Part shown: positions 8,302 to 17,524 of the stretch, piece by piece | Position numbering within the stretch: position 1 is the first letter of the stretch | Layout: each line of letters opens with the position of its first letter | Program-made: the position numbers and the translations under genes | DNA from: Anaeromicrobium sediminis | GTDB lineage: Bacteria; Bacillota; Clostridia; Peptostreptococcales; Thermotaleaceae | NCBI RefSeq assembly: GCF_002270055.1 | Contig: NZ_NIBG01000005.1 | Location: forward strand, 80,040-144,039 | Direction of reading: 5' to 3' | DNA: 64,000 nt | Notes under the pieces: generated by a model | What the model saw: the letters and a program-made list of their open reading frames with translations, nothing else | Told to the model about the DNA's origin: nothing | Databases searched by the model: none

Positions 8302-8589
8302 ATAGAAAAACAAGAAACCTTAGTTAAAGCGAAACGGTGAACCCTATCATAAATAACGACAATTTATATAAAAATATATTAATATCATAAAATATAGAAA
8401 TTAATACATAAACTTGAATATATTTCAAAAGTAACTCATATAAATACTATGTTATGTCAGAATGTTAGAAATATCTAACGTCTTAAAAATTCAAGTAATG
8501 ATTATATGTCAAAAGGGGGCTGTCATATAATGATTAACCCACAATAAATTAAATGGCGTGAATTTATGAAATTATAAGGGGTGAATTAT
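8302..8589. other. Intergenic region with an operator-like inverted repeat
   Basis: No gene seen. It contains a stretch (8329-8365) resembling 5055-5090 near the transposase-like remnant, a small palindrome GTTAGA/TCTAAC (8464-8479), and a 13-bp inverted repeat (8496-8508 with 8524-8536, one mismatch) whose right arm contains a TATAAT-like -10 box. The last is a good candidate operator/promoter for the flavin reductase-rubredoxin gene. Confidence 0.35.
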
Positions 8590-9213
8590 ATGGATACAAA
8601 GGCATTTTTTAAACTTAGTTATGGTCTTTATATAGTTTCAAGCTGTCATGAGGATAAACAAAGCGGCTGTGTAGTTAACACACTTTCACAGGTTACATCC
8701 AAGCCAGCAAAGCTTTCTGTCACTATTTCAAAGGATAATTTTACAGAACAAATTATTGAAAAATCAGGATATTTTGCTGCAATAGCATTAACACAAAATG
8801 CTGAAATGGACTTAATCGGTGAATTTGGTTTTAAGAAAAGTGAAACTGTAGATAAATTTGCTAAATTCAATAGCAAAATGGATGAAAAGGGAATTAAGTA
8901 TATTACTGACTCTGCCGCTGCAAGATATAGTTGTAAAGTAATTAATAAACTTGATTTAGGAACTCATATTATGTTTATTGGTGAAGTTCTAGAAGCTGAA
9001 GTATTAAGCGAAGATAAAGTTATGACCTACGCATACTACCATAAGGTTAAAAAAGGAATAACACCTAAAAATTCACCATCATATAAAGAAGAAACTGGAC
9101 AAAAGGGCTACCGCTGTAAAATTTGTGGTTATGTTCTAGAAGCAGAGGAAGTTCCTGAAGACTTTATATGCCCTATATGCGGACGAGGACATGATCAATT
9201 TGAAAAACTATAA
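8590..9213 (+). CDS. Flavin reductase-rubredoxin fusion (high-molecular-weight rubredoxin type)
   Basis: 207 residues. The N-terminal part (about 1-155) is a split-barrel FMN-binding flavin reductase domain (FKLSYGLYIVSSCHEDKQSG, NTLSQVTSKPAKLSVTISKD). The C-terminal about 45 residues form a rubredoxin-like iron site with two CxxC knuckles (YRCKICGYV and FICPICGRG). Proteins of this layout pass electrons from NAD(P)H through flavin and rubredoxin iron to flavodiiron proteins that reduce O2 or NO in anaerobes; that role is inferred. The frame extends to a GTG at 8581, but ATG 8590 lies seven bases after AAGGGGTG and is preferred. It is monocistronic, ended by a strong terminator. Confidence 0.88.
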   Translation: MDTKAFFKLSYGLYIVSSCHEDKQSGCVVNTLSQVTSKPAKLSVTISKDNFTEQIIEKSGYFAAIALTQNAEMDLIGEFGFKKSETVDKFAKFNSKMDEKGIKYITDSAAARYSCKVINKLDLGTHIMFIGEVLEAEVLSEDKVMTYAYYHKVKKGITPKNSPSYKEETGQKGYRCKICGYVLEAEEVPEDFICPICGRGHDQFEKL

Positions 9214-9235
9214 TACATAATTAATAATAAATTTT

Positions 9236-9267
9236 AAGGACACGGATTTAAACCGTGTCCTTTTTTG
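9236..9267 (+). terminator. Intrinsic terminator after flavin reductase-rubredoxin gene
   Basis: Stem GGACACGG/CCGTGTCC (9238-9245 with 9253-9260) followed by six T. Confidence 0.92.
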
Positions 9268-9471
9268 TCATAGGTTCCTAATTATTTTTTATTAGATTAA
9301 TTATATAGATCGTCAAATATTTTGTAGACATGTGATTTTTTATTGGAATAAAAAACTTCAGATAAACGGAGGCTCATTAACTATGCAAATGATTCCTAAG
9401 CATAAATTCATTTTTTTTGCAAAAACTAACAGCAGAAATAAATGGATATAGATTAGAAAGGAATGTTTGTT

Positions 9472-10572
9472 GTGAAGGTAGCCATTATTGGAGCTGGTGT
9501 TTCTGGATTGTCATGTGCAATTGAATTAGAAAAGCATGGAATTTATCCAGAAATTTTTGAACGTAATAGCTTTATTGGTGAGCACCACCCTCATGTGTCA
9601 GCCTTTTTAGGACTAATTACTAGACCAGCGGCTGATCCCATAAAATATATAGATAAAGAATTCGGAATTAAATTAAAGCCCCTAAAAAAATTTCGAAAAG
9701 TTATCCACTACTCACCTAATAATCAAGTATCTGTATCAGGTCCATTAGGCTACTTTATGATTAGGGGGAAAGAAGAAAACTCTGTGAAAAACCAACTTTG
9801 TAGGCAAGTTAAATCACAGATTCATTTAAACAGTTTTGTTCAGCCCGAAGATTTGGAAAGGGATTTCGATTATGTGGTTGTGGCCGATGGTCACTGGGCC
9901 ATCCCTACTAGGTATGGTATATGGCAGGAAGTAATGCGTACATGGGTAAGTGGTGGTATCTTTGAAGGTGACTTTGAAAATGACACTTTAAAAATGTGGC
10001 TCGACAACCAACTCACAAAAGGAGTATATATTTACTTAGCCCCTTACAGCAAAAAGAAAGCTGTTATTGCCCATGTGGTTCAAAATATAGGGCATGAGGA
10101 TTTAAATGGGTATTGGTACCGCTTTTTAGAATCCCATGGAATTTTAAAAGAATATGATATGATAGAATACTGGGAACGACCTCACCATGCTGGTACTGTT
10201 ACTACTAATAGGGTAGGAAAAATCTACTTTGCGGGTGCTGCAGGAGGGGGAGTTGAGCCTTTCTTGGGTTTTGGCCAGTTTAACGCTGTGATTTCTGGTG
10301 TGATGGTAGCTAGGAGCATTGCCCAAGGAACAGATGTAAACTTGCTATTAAAGGATTTGCACAAAAAAAGTCAGCAGTTGATTACCTTTAGACCCTTATT
10401 GAATACTGCTACAAATGATGATTATGACCGATTATTAGGTATTATGAAAACTCCTGGACTGAGAAGCATGGTATATAGGACTGATATTGATATGATTAAA
10501 CTCCTTTCAAATGGTTTAAAGTTAGTTTTAGGTGAAAGTAAAAACCAAGTTTCATCAACTAAAAGGAGGTAG
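9472..10572 (+). CDS. FAD-dependent oxidoreductase (geranylgeranyl-reductase-like fold)
   Basis: 366 residues. The N-terminus KVAIIGAGVSGLSCAIELEK is a Rossmann FAD-binding GxGxxG motif; a second FAD motif lies at GKIYFAGAAGGGVEPFLGFG near residue 255, as in the geranylgeranyl reductase/PHBH-like flavoprotein superfamily. An ATG at 9463 abuts the AAAGGA box with no spacer; GTG 9472 has a nine-base spacer and gives the classic start VKVAIIGAG, so it is chosen. It is followed by a small zinc-ribbon protein starting within a few bases of its stop, suggesting co-expression. The substrate is unknown; lipid saturation or small-molecule oxidation are possible. Confidence 0.75.
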   Translation: MKVAIIGAGVSGLSCAIELEKHGIYPEIFERNSFIGEHHPHVSAFLGLITRPAADPIKYIDKEFGIKLKPLKKFRKVIHYSPNNQVSVSGPLGYFMIRGKEENSVKNQLCRQVKSQIHLNSFVQPEDLERDFDYVVVADGHWAIPTRYGIWQEVMRTWVSGGIFEGDFENDTLKMWLDNQLTKGVYIYLAPYSKKKAVIAHVVQNIGHEDLNGYWYRFLESHGILKEYDMIEYWERPHHAGTVTTNRVGKIYFAGAAGGGVEPFLGFGQFNAVISGVMVARSIAQGTDVNLLLKDLHKKSQQLITFRPLLNTATNDDYDRLLGIMKTPGLRSMVYRTDIDMIKLLSNGLKLVLGESKNQVSSTKRR

Positions 10573-10577
10573 TGATT

Positions 10578-10760
10578 TTGGGTGGATTTAAAATCATATG
10601 CAGTCAATGCGGTTCAGATAAGGTTATTGAGAAGAGTGGTAAAAATAAAATTGATCGGTTAGGAAAACGTGTTAAATACGCAGAAGGAATCGAAAGGCAA
10701 TGCTTAGATTGTGATAATGAGTCTTTTGTTATTCATAGAACATGGTGTGAAAAAGGTTAA
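10578..10760 (+). CDS. Small zinc-ribbon protein, unknown function
   Basis: 60 residues with two CxxC pairs, IICSQCGS near the start and RQCLDCDN later, spaced like a zinc ribbon. The middle is basic (KNKIDRLGKRVKY). An alternative GTG start at 10572 overlaps the previous stop and lies too close to the AAAAGGAGGT site; TTG 10578 has correct spacing. Its position directly behind the FAD oxidoreductase suggests a shared transcript. Function not recognised; nucleic-acid or protein binding is the default guess for a ribbon of this size. Confidence 0.65.
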   Translation: MGGFKIICSQCGSDKVIEKSGKNKIDRLGKRVKYAEGIERQCLDCDNESFVIHRTWCEKG

Positions 10761-10965
10761 AGATACTAGATTAAAAGGTGGTGTAAATCACTTTTTATTT
10801 TTATCCTAAGTTAGCTATATTTGTACATATAAGTTTTTTATTGAAATAAAACAAAATTAAATCCATGATTGCCATTAACTTCCCTATAGGATTAACTAAA
10901 ATTAACTTGAAAATCATTATCATATAAAGTAAAGTGTTACTAGAGTATTTTTAAGGAGGAACAAC

Positions 10966-11715
10966 ATGTTACACGAATTTTCAAGAACAGAAATGGTTAT
11001 CGGTAAAGAAGGATTAGATAAATTAAAAGAAAGTAAAGTGTTAATTTTTGGAGTTGGTGGAGTAGGTTCTTTTGTAGCAGAAGGTTTAGCTCGTTCAGGA
11101 GTGGGCCATTTTATTCTGTGTGATGATGATGATGTATGCTTAACAAATATTAATAGACAAATTCATGCCACTAGAAAAACTGTTGGTAAGCAGAAGGTAG
11201 AGGTTATGAAAGAGAGAATTTTAGAAATTAATCCAAAGGCAACTGTAGAGACATATCATATGTTATATAATAAAGATACAGCTGAGCAAATTCTTCCAGA
11301 GCATTGCGATTATGTTGTAGATGCCATTGACATGGTATCGGCTAAATTAGATTTGGTTGAAAGATGTAATAAAAGGGGATTTCCAATTATTAGTTCTATG
11401 GGTACAGGTAATAAACTTAATCCAACCATGTTAGAAGTAACGGATATTCATAAAACTAGTATTTGTCCTTTAGCAAGGGTTATGAGGAAAGAATTAAGAA
11501 ATAGAAGGATTAAGAAGTTAAAGGTAGTATATTCTAAGGAACAACCAATAGAAACTAAGCCTATAGCAGGAGATTGTAAGACAAACTGTATTTGTCCTAA
11601 TAAAGATAGAACTTGCGTTGAAAGAAGAGCTATTCCAGGCAGTGTTTCTTTTGTGCCTTCTGTGGCAGGACTTATTATTGCATCAGAAGTTGTAAAGGAC
11701 TTAATTAAAAAATAA
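10966..11715 (+). CDS. tcdA: tRNA threonylcarbamoyladenosine dehydratase
   Basis: E1-like (ThiF/MoeB superfamily) ATP-dependent enzyme that cyclises t6A at position 37 of tRNAs to ct6A. 249 residues. The adenylation Rossmann motif FGVGGVGSFVAEGLARSG begins near residue 29, followed by the DDDDVCLTNINRQIHA nucleotide-site segment. Features typical of TcdA rather than MoeB are GTGNKLNPTMLEVTDIHKTS and CPLARVMRKELRNRRIKKLK. Cysteines near the C-terminus (CKTNCICPNKDRTC) may bind metal. Ribosome site AAGGAGG precedes the ATG. Single gene with its own terminator. Confidence 0.93.
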   Translation: MLHEFSRTEMVIGKEGLDKLKESKVLIFGVGGVGSFVAEGLARSGVGHFILCDDDDVCLTNINRQIHATRKTVGKQKVEVMKERILEINPKATVETYHMLYNKDTAEQILPEHCDYVVDAIDMVSAKLDLVERCNKRGFPIISSMGTGNKLNPTMLEVTDIHKTSICPLARVMRKELRNRRIKKLKVVYSKEQPIETKPIAGDCKTNCICPNKDRTCVERRAIPGSVSFVPSVAGLIIASEVVKDLIKK

Positions 11716-11723
11716 TAAAACAA

Positions 11724-11783
11724 AAACCTTGAGTATAGAATTAATGGCAAATTAAGGCCTTAGTCTATACCAAGGTTTTTTTA
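11724..11783 (+). terminator. Intrinsic terminator after tcdA
   Basis: AACCTTG-AGTATAGA pairs with TCTATAC-CAAGGTT across a long A/T-rich loop and is followed by a run of T. Confidence 0.8.
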
Positions 11784-11923
11784 TTTGTGTAACAAATACC
11801 AATTAATATGATGCATACAAGGAATAAAGTTATGGGAATAATAAAATGGTATTAAAATCCAGTATGTTCATAGCATTTATTATTGATGACATACTTATGA
11901 ATTATGGTTATAGGAGAGATAAG

Positions 11924-12946
11924 ATGGGTTTAAAAATGAATTATAAAGAATTTAATAATGCTTTAGAGGAATTGTCTAGGAACTATAAAATTTATGCACC
12001 TATTAATATGAATGGAAAGGGACGGTTTTCTGGAACAGATGTGGTAGGTTATGGTGAAATTAATAAAATTGAAGATGCAGTTTTTGGCTTGAAGTCCTAT
12101 TATTCTCCTAAGGAAATTGTATTTCCAATTAGACAAACTCTATTTTATTTTGGAGATGATGAGGTTAAAGAACCAAAGGTTGATGATAAAGATACAATAA
12201 TCCTTTTAAGACCATGTGATATAAATGGAATAGAAAGACTTGATAGTATTTTTCTTCACAATGGTACCTATGAAGATATATATTATAAGAAGCTTAGAGA
12301 TAAAGTTAAATTTTTTATGATTGAGTGTGCAGAAGGTTTTGATACCTGTTTCTGTGTTGCAATGAAAGCCAATAAAACAGATAACTATTCAGTAGGTATG
12401 AGAGTAAAGAATGGGGAAATATATTTACATATTAAAGATAAAGACTTAGAAGAAGTTTTTGGTAATCTAGGTGATGAGGTTGATTTTAAACCAGATTTCA
12501 TAGAGAAGAACAAAATTGAAGTTAATGTACCAGATCCAGAAAAATTAACCATTGATATATTTGAACATGAAGTTTGGAAAGAATATGATGAAAGATGTAT
12601 TGCCTGTGGCAGATGTAATACATCATGTATTACATGTAGTTGCTTTACCATGCAAGATGTATTTTACGATAGTAATCAAAAGGTTGGAGAAAGAAGAAGA
12701 GCATGGACAGGTTGTCATGTGGATGGATTTACTGATATGGCAGGAGGTCACAGTTTCAGGCAAAAAAATGGAGCAAGGATGAGATTTAAGACCCTACATA
12801 AGGTAAGTGATTTTCATAAAAGATTTGGTTGTAACATGACTGTAGGTTGCGGAAGATGTGACGATGTTTGTCCACAATATATTTCCTTATCAAAGTGTAT
12901 AAACAAATTATATGACATAGTAGAAGGAGGTCCTAAAAATGAATAA
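11924..12946 (+). CDS. asrA: Anaerobic sulfite reductase subunit A
   Basis: Iron-sulfur electron-transfer subunit of the siroheme sulfite reductase AsrABC (sulfite to sulfide). 340 residues from the chosen start. The C-terminal third carries two [4Fe-4S] ferredoxin-type clusters: CIACGRCNTSCITCSCF near residue 226 and CNMTVGCGRCDDVCPQY near the end. The frame is open back to 11846, but those residues (MVLKSSMFIAF...) are atypical; ATG 11924 has an AGGAGAG site six bases upstream and gives the family length. Its stop overlaps asrB by eight bases. First gene of asrA-asrB-asrC, followed 114 bases later by an FNT channel. Confidence 0.95.
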   Translation: MGLKMNYKEFNNALEELSRNYKIYAPINMNGKGRFSGTDVVGYGEINKIEDAVFGLKSYYSPKEIVFPIRQTLFYFGDDEVKEPKVDDKDTIILLRPCDINGIERLDSIFLHNGTYEDIYYKKLRDKVKFFMIECAEGFDTCFCVAMKANKTDNYSVGMRVKNGEIYLHIKDKDLEEVFGNLGDEVDFKPDFIEKNKIEVNVPDPEKLTIDIFEHEVWKEYDERCIACGRCNTSCITCSCFTMQDVFYDSNQKVGERRRAWTGCHVDGFTDMAGGHSFRQKNGARMRFKTLHKVSDFHKRFGCNMTVGCGRCDDVCPQYISLSKCINKLYDIVEGGPKNE

Positions 12947-13730
12947 TCCATATGTATCCTTTAGACTTCCCATAATAGATATAGTTAAAGAAACTGATAT
13001 AGATTATACATATAGATTTGAAAGTGACATAAAACCTGAAAATGGCCAGTTTTTAGAAGTATCATTACCTGGCATTGGTGAAGCTCCCATATCTATAAGT
13101 GATTTTGGAGATGGATTTATAGATTTAACCATAAGAAAGGTTGGAAAACTAACAGGGGAAGTATTTGATTTAGCTATAGGAGATTATCTATATGCAAGGG
13201 GACCCTATGGAAATGGGTTTTTGCTAGAGAATTATATAGGAAAGAATTTAATAATAGTTGCAGGCGGAACAGGACTTGCTCCAGTTAGGAGTATTATTAA
13301 TTATTTTTATGATAATATGCATGAACTTAAAAGCTTTAAATTAATTGTAGGATTTAAATCTCCTAAAGATATTCTATTTAAAGATGATATTGAAAGATGG
13401 AAAGGAAAAATAGATGTAACCTTAACAGTAGATAAGGGAGATGAAAATTGGAAAGGAAACACAGGACTAGTTACAGAGTATATAAAGAAATTAGAAATTT
13501 TAGATAAGGAAAAAACAGAAGCAATAGTAGTAGGACCGCCAATGATGATGAAATTTTCTAATATTGAACTTATGAATAGGGAAGTGCCAGAAGATAAGGT
13601 ATGGGTATCCTTTGAAAGAAAAATGAGCTGTGGCATAGGAAAGTGTGGACACTGTAAAATTGATGATACATATGTATGTTTAGAAGGACCCGTATTTAAT
13701 TATACAAAAGCTAAGAACCTAATAGACTAA
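12939..13730 (+). CDS. asrB: Anaerobic sulfite reductase subunit B
   Basis: Flavin subunit that takes electrons from NADH and hands them to AsrA/AsrC. 263 residues of the ferredoxin-NADP reductase fold: FAD domain (about 1-95), NAD domain beginning with LIIVAGGTGLAPVRSII near residue 105, and a C-terminal [2Fe-2S] site with CGIGKCGHC and a later Cys in YVCLEGPVF. The start overlaps asrA by eight bases; the site AAGGAGG lies within the asrA 3' end. Twelve bases separate it from asrC. Confidence 0.95.
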   Translation: MNNPYVSFRLPIIDIVKETDIDYTYRFESDIKPENGQFLEVSLPGIGEAPISISDFGDGFIDLTIRKVGKLTGEVFDLAIGDYLYARGPYGNGFLLENYIGKNLIIVAGGTGLAPVRSIINYFYDNMHELKSFKLIVGFKSPKDILFKDDIERWKGKIDVTLTVDKGDENWKGNTGLVTEYIKKLEILDKEKTEAIVVGPPMMMKFSNIELMNREVPEDKVWVSFERKMSCGIGKCGHCKIDDTYVCLEGPVFNYTKAKNLID

Positions 13731-13742
13731 TGGGGTGATAAT

Positions 13743-14747
13743 ATGTCTATCAATACTAAACAAGTTAAAAAGAATGCATATAGAATAACAAAAACTAGAG
13801 GGAAAACTGCTTTAAGAATAAGAGTCCCAGGTGGACATTTAGAAGTAAAACATTTTGATATTATTAAAAAGGTTGCAGACGAATATGGTAATGGAACGGT
13901 ACATATTACAACTAGACAAGGATTTGAACTGCCTGATATAGATTTTGATAAAATACCTGAAGTGAATAAAATGATTAGGCCAATTTTAGAAGGATTAGAA
14001 CTTGCTATAGGTGTGGATATATCAGATCTAGAAAGTGGATATTGTGCTGCTGGAACCAGAAATGTATCAGCTTGCATTGGAAATAGAGTATGTCAATTTG
14101 CTAATTTTGATACGACGGATTTAGCAAAGAGAATTGAAAAGGAAATATATCCTAACGATTATCATGTGAAAATAGCTGTAACAGGATGTCCTAATGATTG
14201 TATTAAGGCTCATATACAAGACTTTGGCATTATAGGTTTAACTGAACCTCAATATGCCCAAGAAAGATGTATAAGCTGTGGAGCATGCGTTAAAAATTGT
14301 AAAAAAAGGGTTACTAATGCTTTAAATTTTGAGAATTACAGTGTTAAGAGGGATGCAGATAGATGCATTGGATGTGGCGAATGTATACTAAAGTGCCCTA
14401 CTGGAGCTTTAACTAGAAGTAGAGAGAAATATTTTAGATTAGTTATAATGGGGAGGACAGGAAAGAAAAACCCTAGAATAGCAAGGGCCTTTTTAGAATG
14501 GGTTGATGAAGAAACTATAATTAAAGTAATTAAGAATTGTTATGAACATTATATTGAGAAATATATTGATAGAACCTTACCTAAAGAGCATGTTGGTTAT
14601 ATAGTTGATAGAACTGGATATGATTTATTTAAAAAAGAGGTACTTAGGGATATTACTCTAGATACAAAGGTTAAGGTAGCCAGATACATAGATTTTGGTG
14701 GTTATATGTATGATAGAAACACAATGTTTACAAGAGGATATAATTAA
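13743..14747 (+). CDS. asrC: Anaerobic sulfite reductase subunit C (siroheme catalytic subunit)
   Basis: Catalytic siroheme/[4Fe-4S] subunit, 334 residues. The coupled siroheme-cluster cysteines are in GNRVCQFANFDT (first part near residue 117) and TGCPNDCIKAH (near 147). A two-cluster ferredoxin insert follows (CISCGACVKNC and CIGCGECILKCPTGAL, about residues 178-225). An N-terminal DXR-like nitrite/sulfite reductase half-domain carries HITTRQGFELPDI. Ribosome site GGGGTG before the ATG. It completes the asr operon, and the sulfide produced is probably exported by the FNT protein downstream. Confidence 0.95.
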   Translation: MSINTKQVKKNAYRITKTRGKTALRIRVPGGHLEVKHFDIIKKVADEYGNGTVHITTRQGFELPDIDFDKIPEVNKMIRPILEGLELAIGVDISDLESGYCAAGTRNVSACIGNRVCQFANFDTTDLAKRIEKEIYPNDYHVKIAVTGCPNDCIKAHIQDFGIIGLTEPQYAQERCISCGACVKNCKKRVTNALNFENYSVKRDADRCIGCGECILKCPTGALTRSREKYFRLVIMGRTGKKNPRIARAFLEWVDEETIIKVIKNCYEHYIEKYIDRTLPKEHVGYIVDRTGYDLFKKEVLRDITLDTKVKVARYIDFGGYMYDRNTMFTRGYN

Positions 14748-14784
14748 ATTAATTTAAAATATTAGTTTAGATTAGGCACTTATA

Positions 14785-14829
14785 TTAATATGGTTAAGGG
14801 ATTAAGGACAAAATATCTTAATCCTTAAC
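14785..14829 (+). other. Imperfect hairpin between asrC and the FNT gene
   Basis: TTAAGGGATTAAG pairs with CTTAATCCTTAA across a ten-base AT loop. There is no T-run, so it could be a processing or stability element rather than a full terminator. It resembles the hairpin before aroK at 4448-4500. Confidence 0.35.
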
Positions 14830-14861
14830 TCTAAACCTGTAAAATAAAAAGGAGAAAAGAT

Positions 14862-15629
14862 ATGTCTGGTGATGTTCTTAGTAAATTATGTGATGTGGCA
14901 AAATTAAAAGTAGATTTCTTAAGAAGGAGTAAAGGCAAATATACTGTTGCTTCAGCTTTAGCAGGATTTTATGTGGGACTTGGAATTTTATTAATTATGA
15001 CTATTGGAGGTATACTTTCAAATGCAGAGTCACCATATACAAAGATAGTAATGGGAGTATCCTTTGGAATTGCCCTGAGCTTAGTATTAATGGCAGGTTC
15101 AGAGTTATTTACAGGGAATAATCTCATTATGATGGTAGGAGTTTTAAATAAAAAAGTATCCTGGTCAGATACAATAGGAATTTGGATATATAGCTATATT
15201 GGAAACTTTCTGGGTTCAATACTCATTGCATTATTGTTTATATATACAGGTCTTGCCAAAGGGGCAACGGCAGATTTCATATTAAAAGTAACATCAGCTA
15301 AAATGAATGGTACATTTATGCCATTGTTGGTGAAGGGAATACTTTGTAATATTCTAGTATGTTTAGCCGTACTATGTTCAATAAGAATGAATAGTGAATC
15401 GGGAAAATTAATTATGATCTTTTGGTGTTTATTTGCATTTATAACTACTGGATTTGAGCATAGTATAGCAAATATGACTATTTTATCGATTGGTATGTTT
15501 ATGCCTCATCCAGAGACTATTTCATTAGTAGGTATGTTTAATAACTTAATACCTGTTACCATAGGAAACTTCATAGGGGGAGCATTATTTTTAGGTGGAA
15601 GTGCCTATTATATAGGTAAAAAAGATTAG
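14862..15629 (+). CDS. Formate/nitrite transporter family channel, probably hydrosulfide (HS-) channel
   Basis: 255-residue inner-membrane protein with six expected helices of the FNT pentameric channel family. Key family segments are LMAGSELFTGNNLIM (the broken-helix/omega-loop region near residue 83) and TTGFEHSIANM holding the conserved pore histidine near residue 208. In Clostridioides difficile an FNT protein encoded with asrABC was characterised as a hydrosulfide channel, and the same adjacency here makes HS- export the best guess; formate or nitrite remain possible. AAAGGAGAAAAG ribosome site. Ends with its own terminator. Confidence 0.85.
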   Translation: MSGDVLSKLCDVAKLKVDFLRRSKGKYTVASALAGFYVGLGILLIMTIGGILSNAESPYTKIVMGVSFGIALSLVLMAGSELFTGNNLIMMVGVLNKKVSWSDTIGIWIYSYIGNFLGSILIALLFIYTGLAKGATADFILKVTSAKMNGTFMPLLVKGILCNILVCLAVLCSIRMNSESGKLIMIFWCLFAFITTGFEHSIANMTILSIGMFMPHPETISLVGMFNNLIPVTIGNFIGGALFLGGSAYYIGKKD

Positions 15630-15696
15630 AACTAAAAAATAGATAATGAGATAAATTAAATCTATGTTTCTTTTGTAAACTCAATATTTATTTAGT

Positions 15697-15728
15697 AAAG
15701 CCTTGCTACTTGCAGGGCTTTATTTTAG
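15697..15728 (+). terminator. Intrinsic terminator after FNT gene
   Basis: Stem AAAGCCTTGC/GCAGGGCTTT with one wobble pair, followed by TATTTTA. Confidence 0.75.
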
Positions 15729-15799
15729 TATATATATGTATACTATAAAGTTGTTTATTCTTTGTTAAAGGTTAAGGACTGTAGGGAGATGGCCATATT

Positions 15800-17443
15800 A
15801 TGCATATATCAATTAAAAAAAATATACTCATTCTTTTTTTTATTAATTTTTGTTTTGTTCTATTTTGCACTCAATTTAATCTAGAGATAGAAGATATAAT
15901 AATAGAGAGTTGCTACGTTACCATTTCAATTATTGGTTTTATAATTCTTAGTAAAACAAAATTTAAGTTACTACAAATAGGATGGATAATTATCATATCA
16001 AGTTTTATGGTGGATCTTATAGATGAGTTTGATAATTACATTCATATTCCACGAGTAATTGATAAATACTACAATGATATATCATTACTTGTAGGATTAT
16101 TAATTACTGTAATTAGTTTTTCTTTAATTATAAAACAATTAAAAAAGATGGTTATATTTGATCCACTTACAGGCCTATTAAATCGACGTGGCTTTTTTGA
16201 AAAGGCAGAAAAAGAACTTGAAATTGCTATAAAAAATGATACAACAGTAGAGGTTTTCTTTATAGATTTAAATAGGTTTAAAATGATTAATGATTCACTA
16301 GGTCATAGTGTAGGGGATAGTTTGTTGAGAGAAGTATCTAAAAGACTAAAAAGCCATATAAGAGAAACGGACATTTTGTCCCGTGTCAGTGGAGATGAAT
16401 TTTTGATTATGAGTCAAAACACTCATAGGGAATCAATTGAAAAAATTGCTTCAAGAATAGTAGATGCTTTTTCAAATCCTTTTCAAGTGGAAGAACATAA
16501 TGTGATCATTAATGCAAGTGTAGGTTTAAGTAGTTTTCCAACTCATGGAGATAATATTGAAGAAATTATAAAATGTGCAGATATTGCCATGTACCATTCA
16601 AAAATCCATGGGATGAAATATGAGATGTATAATTCAGATATGGGCCATTCAATATGTAAAAAGGTCATTCTTGAAAATGATATTAGAAAAGGATTGGAAA
16701 ATAAAGAATTTTATGTTCATTATCAACCACAAGTAGATGCAAAGAGTAATAAAATTATAGGTGTTGAAGCTTTATTACGATGGAATCATCATACTAAAGG
16801 TATAATCTCTCCTTTAGAGTATATTTCACTTGCTGAAGAAACAGGATTAATAATTCCTATAGGTGAAATGGTACTAAGAGAAGCTTGTAAACAAAATAAA
16901 ACTTGGCAGGAAAAGGGATATGAAAATATTAAAATGTCTGTTAATATATCCATACGTCAATTGCAAAATAATGATTTTGTTAATATGGTTTTAAACATAT
17001 TAGAAGAGACCAAATTAGATCCTAAATATTTAACTTTGGAAATAGTTGAAACCTTAGTTGCTAAAAATATGGCAGATATATCAGCAAAACTAAACCAATT
17101 AAAAGAATATGGCATAAATATATCAATAGACGATTTTGGAACAGGATATTCTTCATTAAGTTATTTAAATGATTTACCTATAAATTCCATAAAAATTGAT
17201 CGTTCCTTTGTTAGTCATAGTACTTATAATACTAAAGACCAAGCAATTATTTCAATGATTATTACTATGGCCCATTCTTTGAACTTAAGCGTAGTAGCAG
17301 AAGGGGTAGAAACGAATCAACAATTAGAGTTTCTTAGGAAATGTGGCTGTGATTTTATACAAGGGTATTTTACTGGAAAACCTAATGGTCCTATTGAAAT
17401 AGAAAAAAATTACATACAAAAATTAGAAGTTACACAGGGGTAA
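15800..17443 (+). CDS. Membrane GGDEF-EAL cyclic-di-GMP turnover protein
   Basis: 547 residues. An N-terminal membrane region of about 110 residues has four hydrophobic helices, followed by a GGDEF domain (about 115-275) and an EAL domain (about 290-540). The GGDEF loop reads RVSGDEF, with Ser in the first position, a variant seen in both active and inactive cyclases. The EAL site looks intact: GVEALLRW, SVNISIRQLQ, LEIVETLV, IDDFGTGYSSL, IKIDRSF and VAEGVETNQQ. Phosphodiesterase activity is therefore likely; cyclase activity is uncertain. No separate sensor domain is seen, so any signal would be read by the membrane part. Stands alone between two terminators. Confidence 0.9.
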   Translation: MHISIKKNILILFFINFCFVLFCTQFNLEIEDIIIESCYVTISIIGFIILSKTKFKLLQIGWIIIISSFMVDLIDEFDNYIHIPRVIDKYYNDISLLVGLLITVISFSLIIKQLKKMVIFDPLTGLLNRRGFFEKAEKELEIAIKNDTTVEVFFIDLNRFKMINDSLGHSVGDSLLREVSKRLKSHIRETDILSRVSGDEFLIMSQNTHRESIEKIASRIVDAFSNPFQVEEHNVIINASVGLSSFPTHGDNIEEIIKCADIAMYHSKIHGMKYEMYNSDMGHSICKKVILENDIRKGLENKEFYVHYQPQVDAKSNKIIGVEALLRWNHHTKGIISPLEYISLAEETGLIIPIGEMVLREACKQNKTWQEKGYENIKMSVNISIRQLQNNDFVNMVLNILEETKLDPKYLTLEIVETLVAKNMADISAKLNQLKEYGINISIDDFGTGYSSLSYLNDLPINSIKIDRSFVSHSTYNTKDQAIISMIITMAHSLNLSVVAEGVETNQQLEFLRKCGCDFIQGYFTGKPNGPIEIEKNYIQKLEVTQG

Positions 17444-17524
17444 GTTTATTAAGAACCACATAATCTTAATAAAATAATTATAAACATATTATTCATGTTT
17501 TTTTATAATAGAACATACATAGGA

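Noticed and set aside
11846-11923. N-terminal extension of AsrA
   Set aside because: The 26 extra residues are hydrophobic and atypical for the family and the internal ATG 11924 has the correct ribosome site.
15800-17443. GGDEF domain declared inactive because of SGDEF
   Set aside because: SGDEF variants can be active; the sequence alone does not decide, so it is reported only as a variant.
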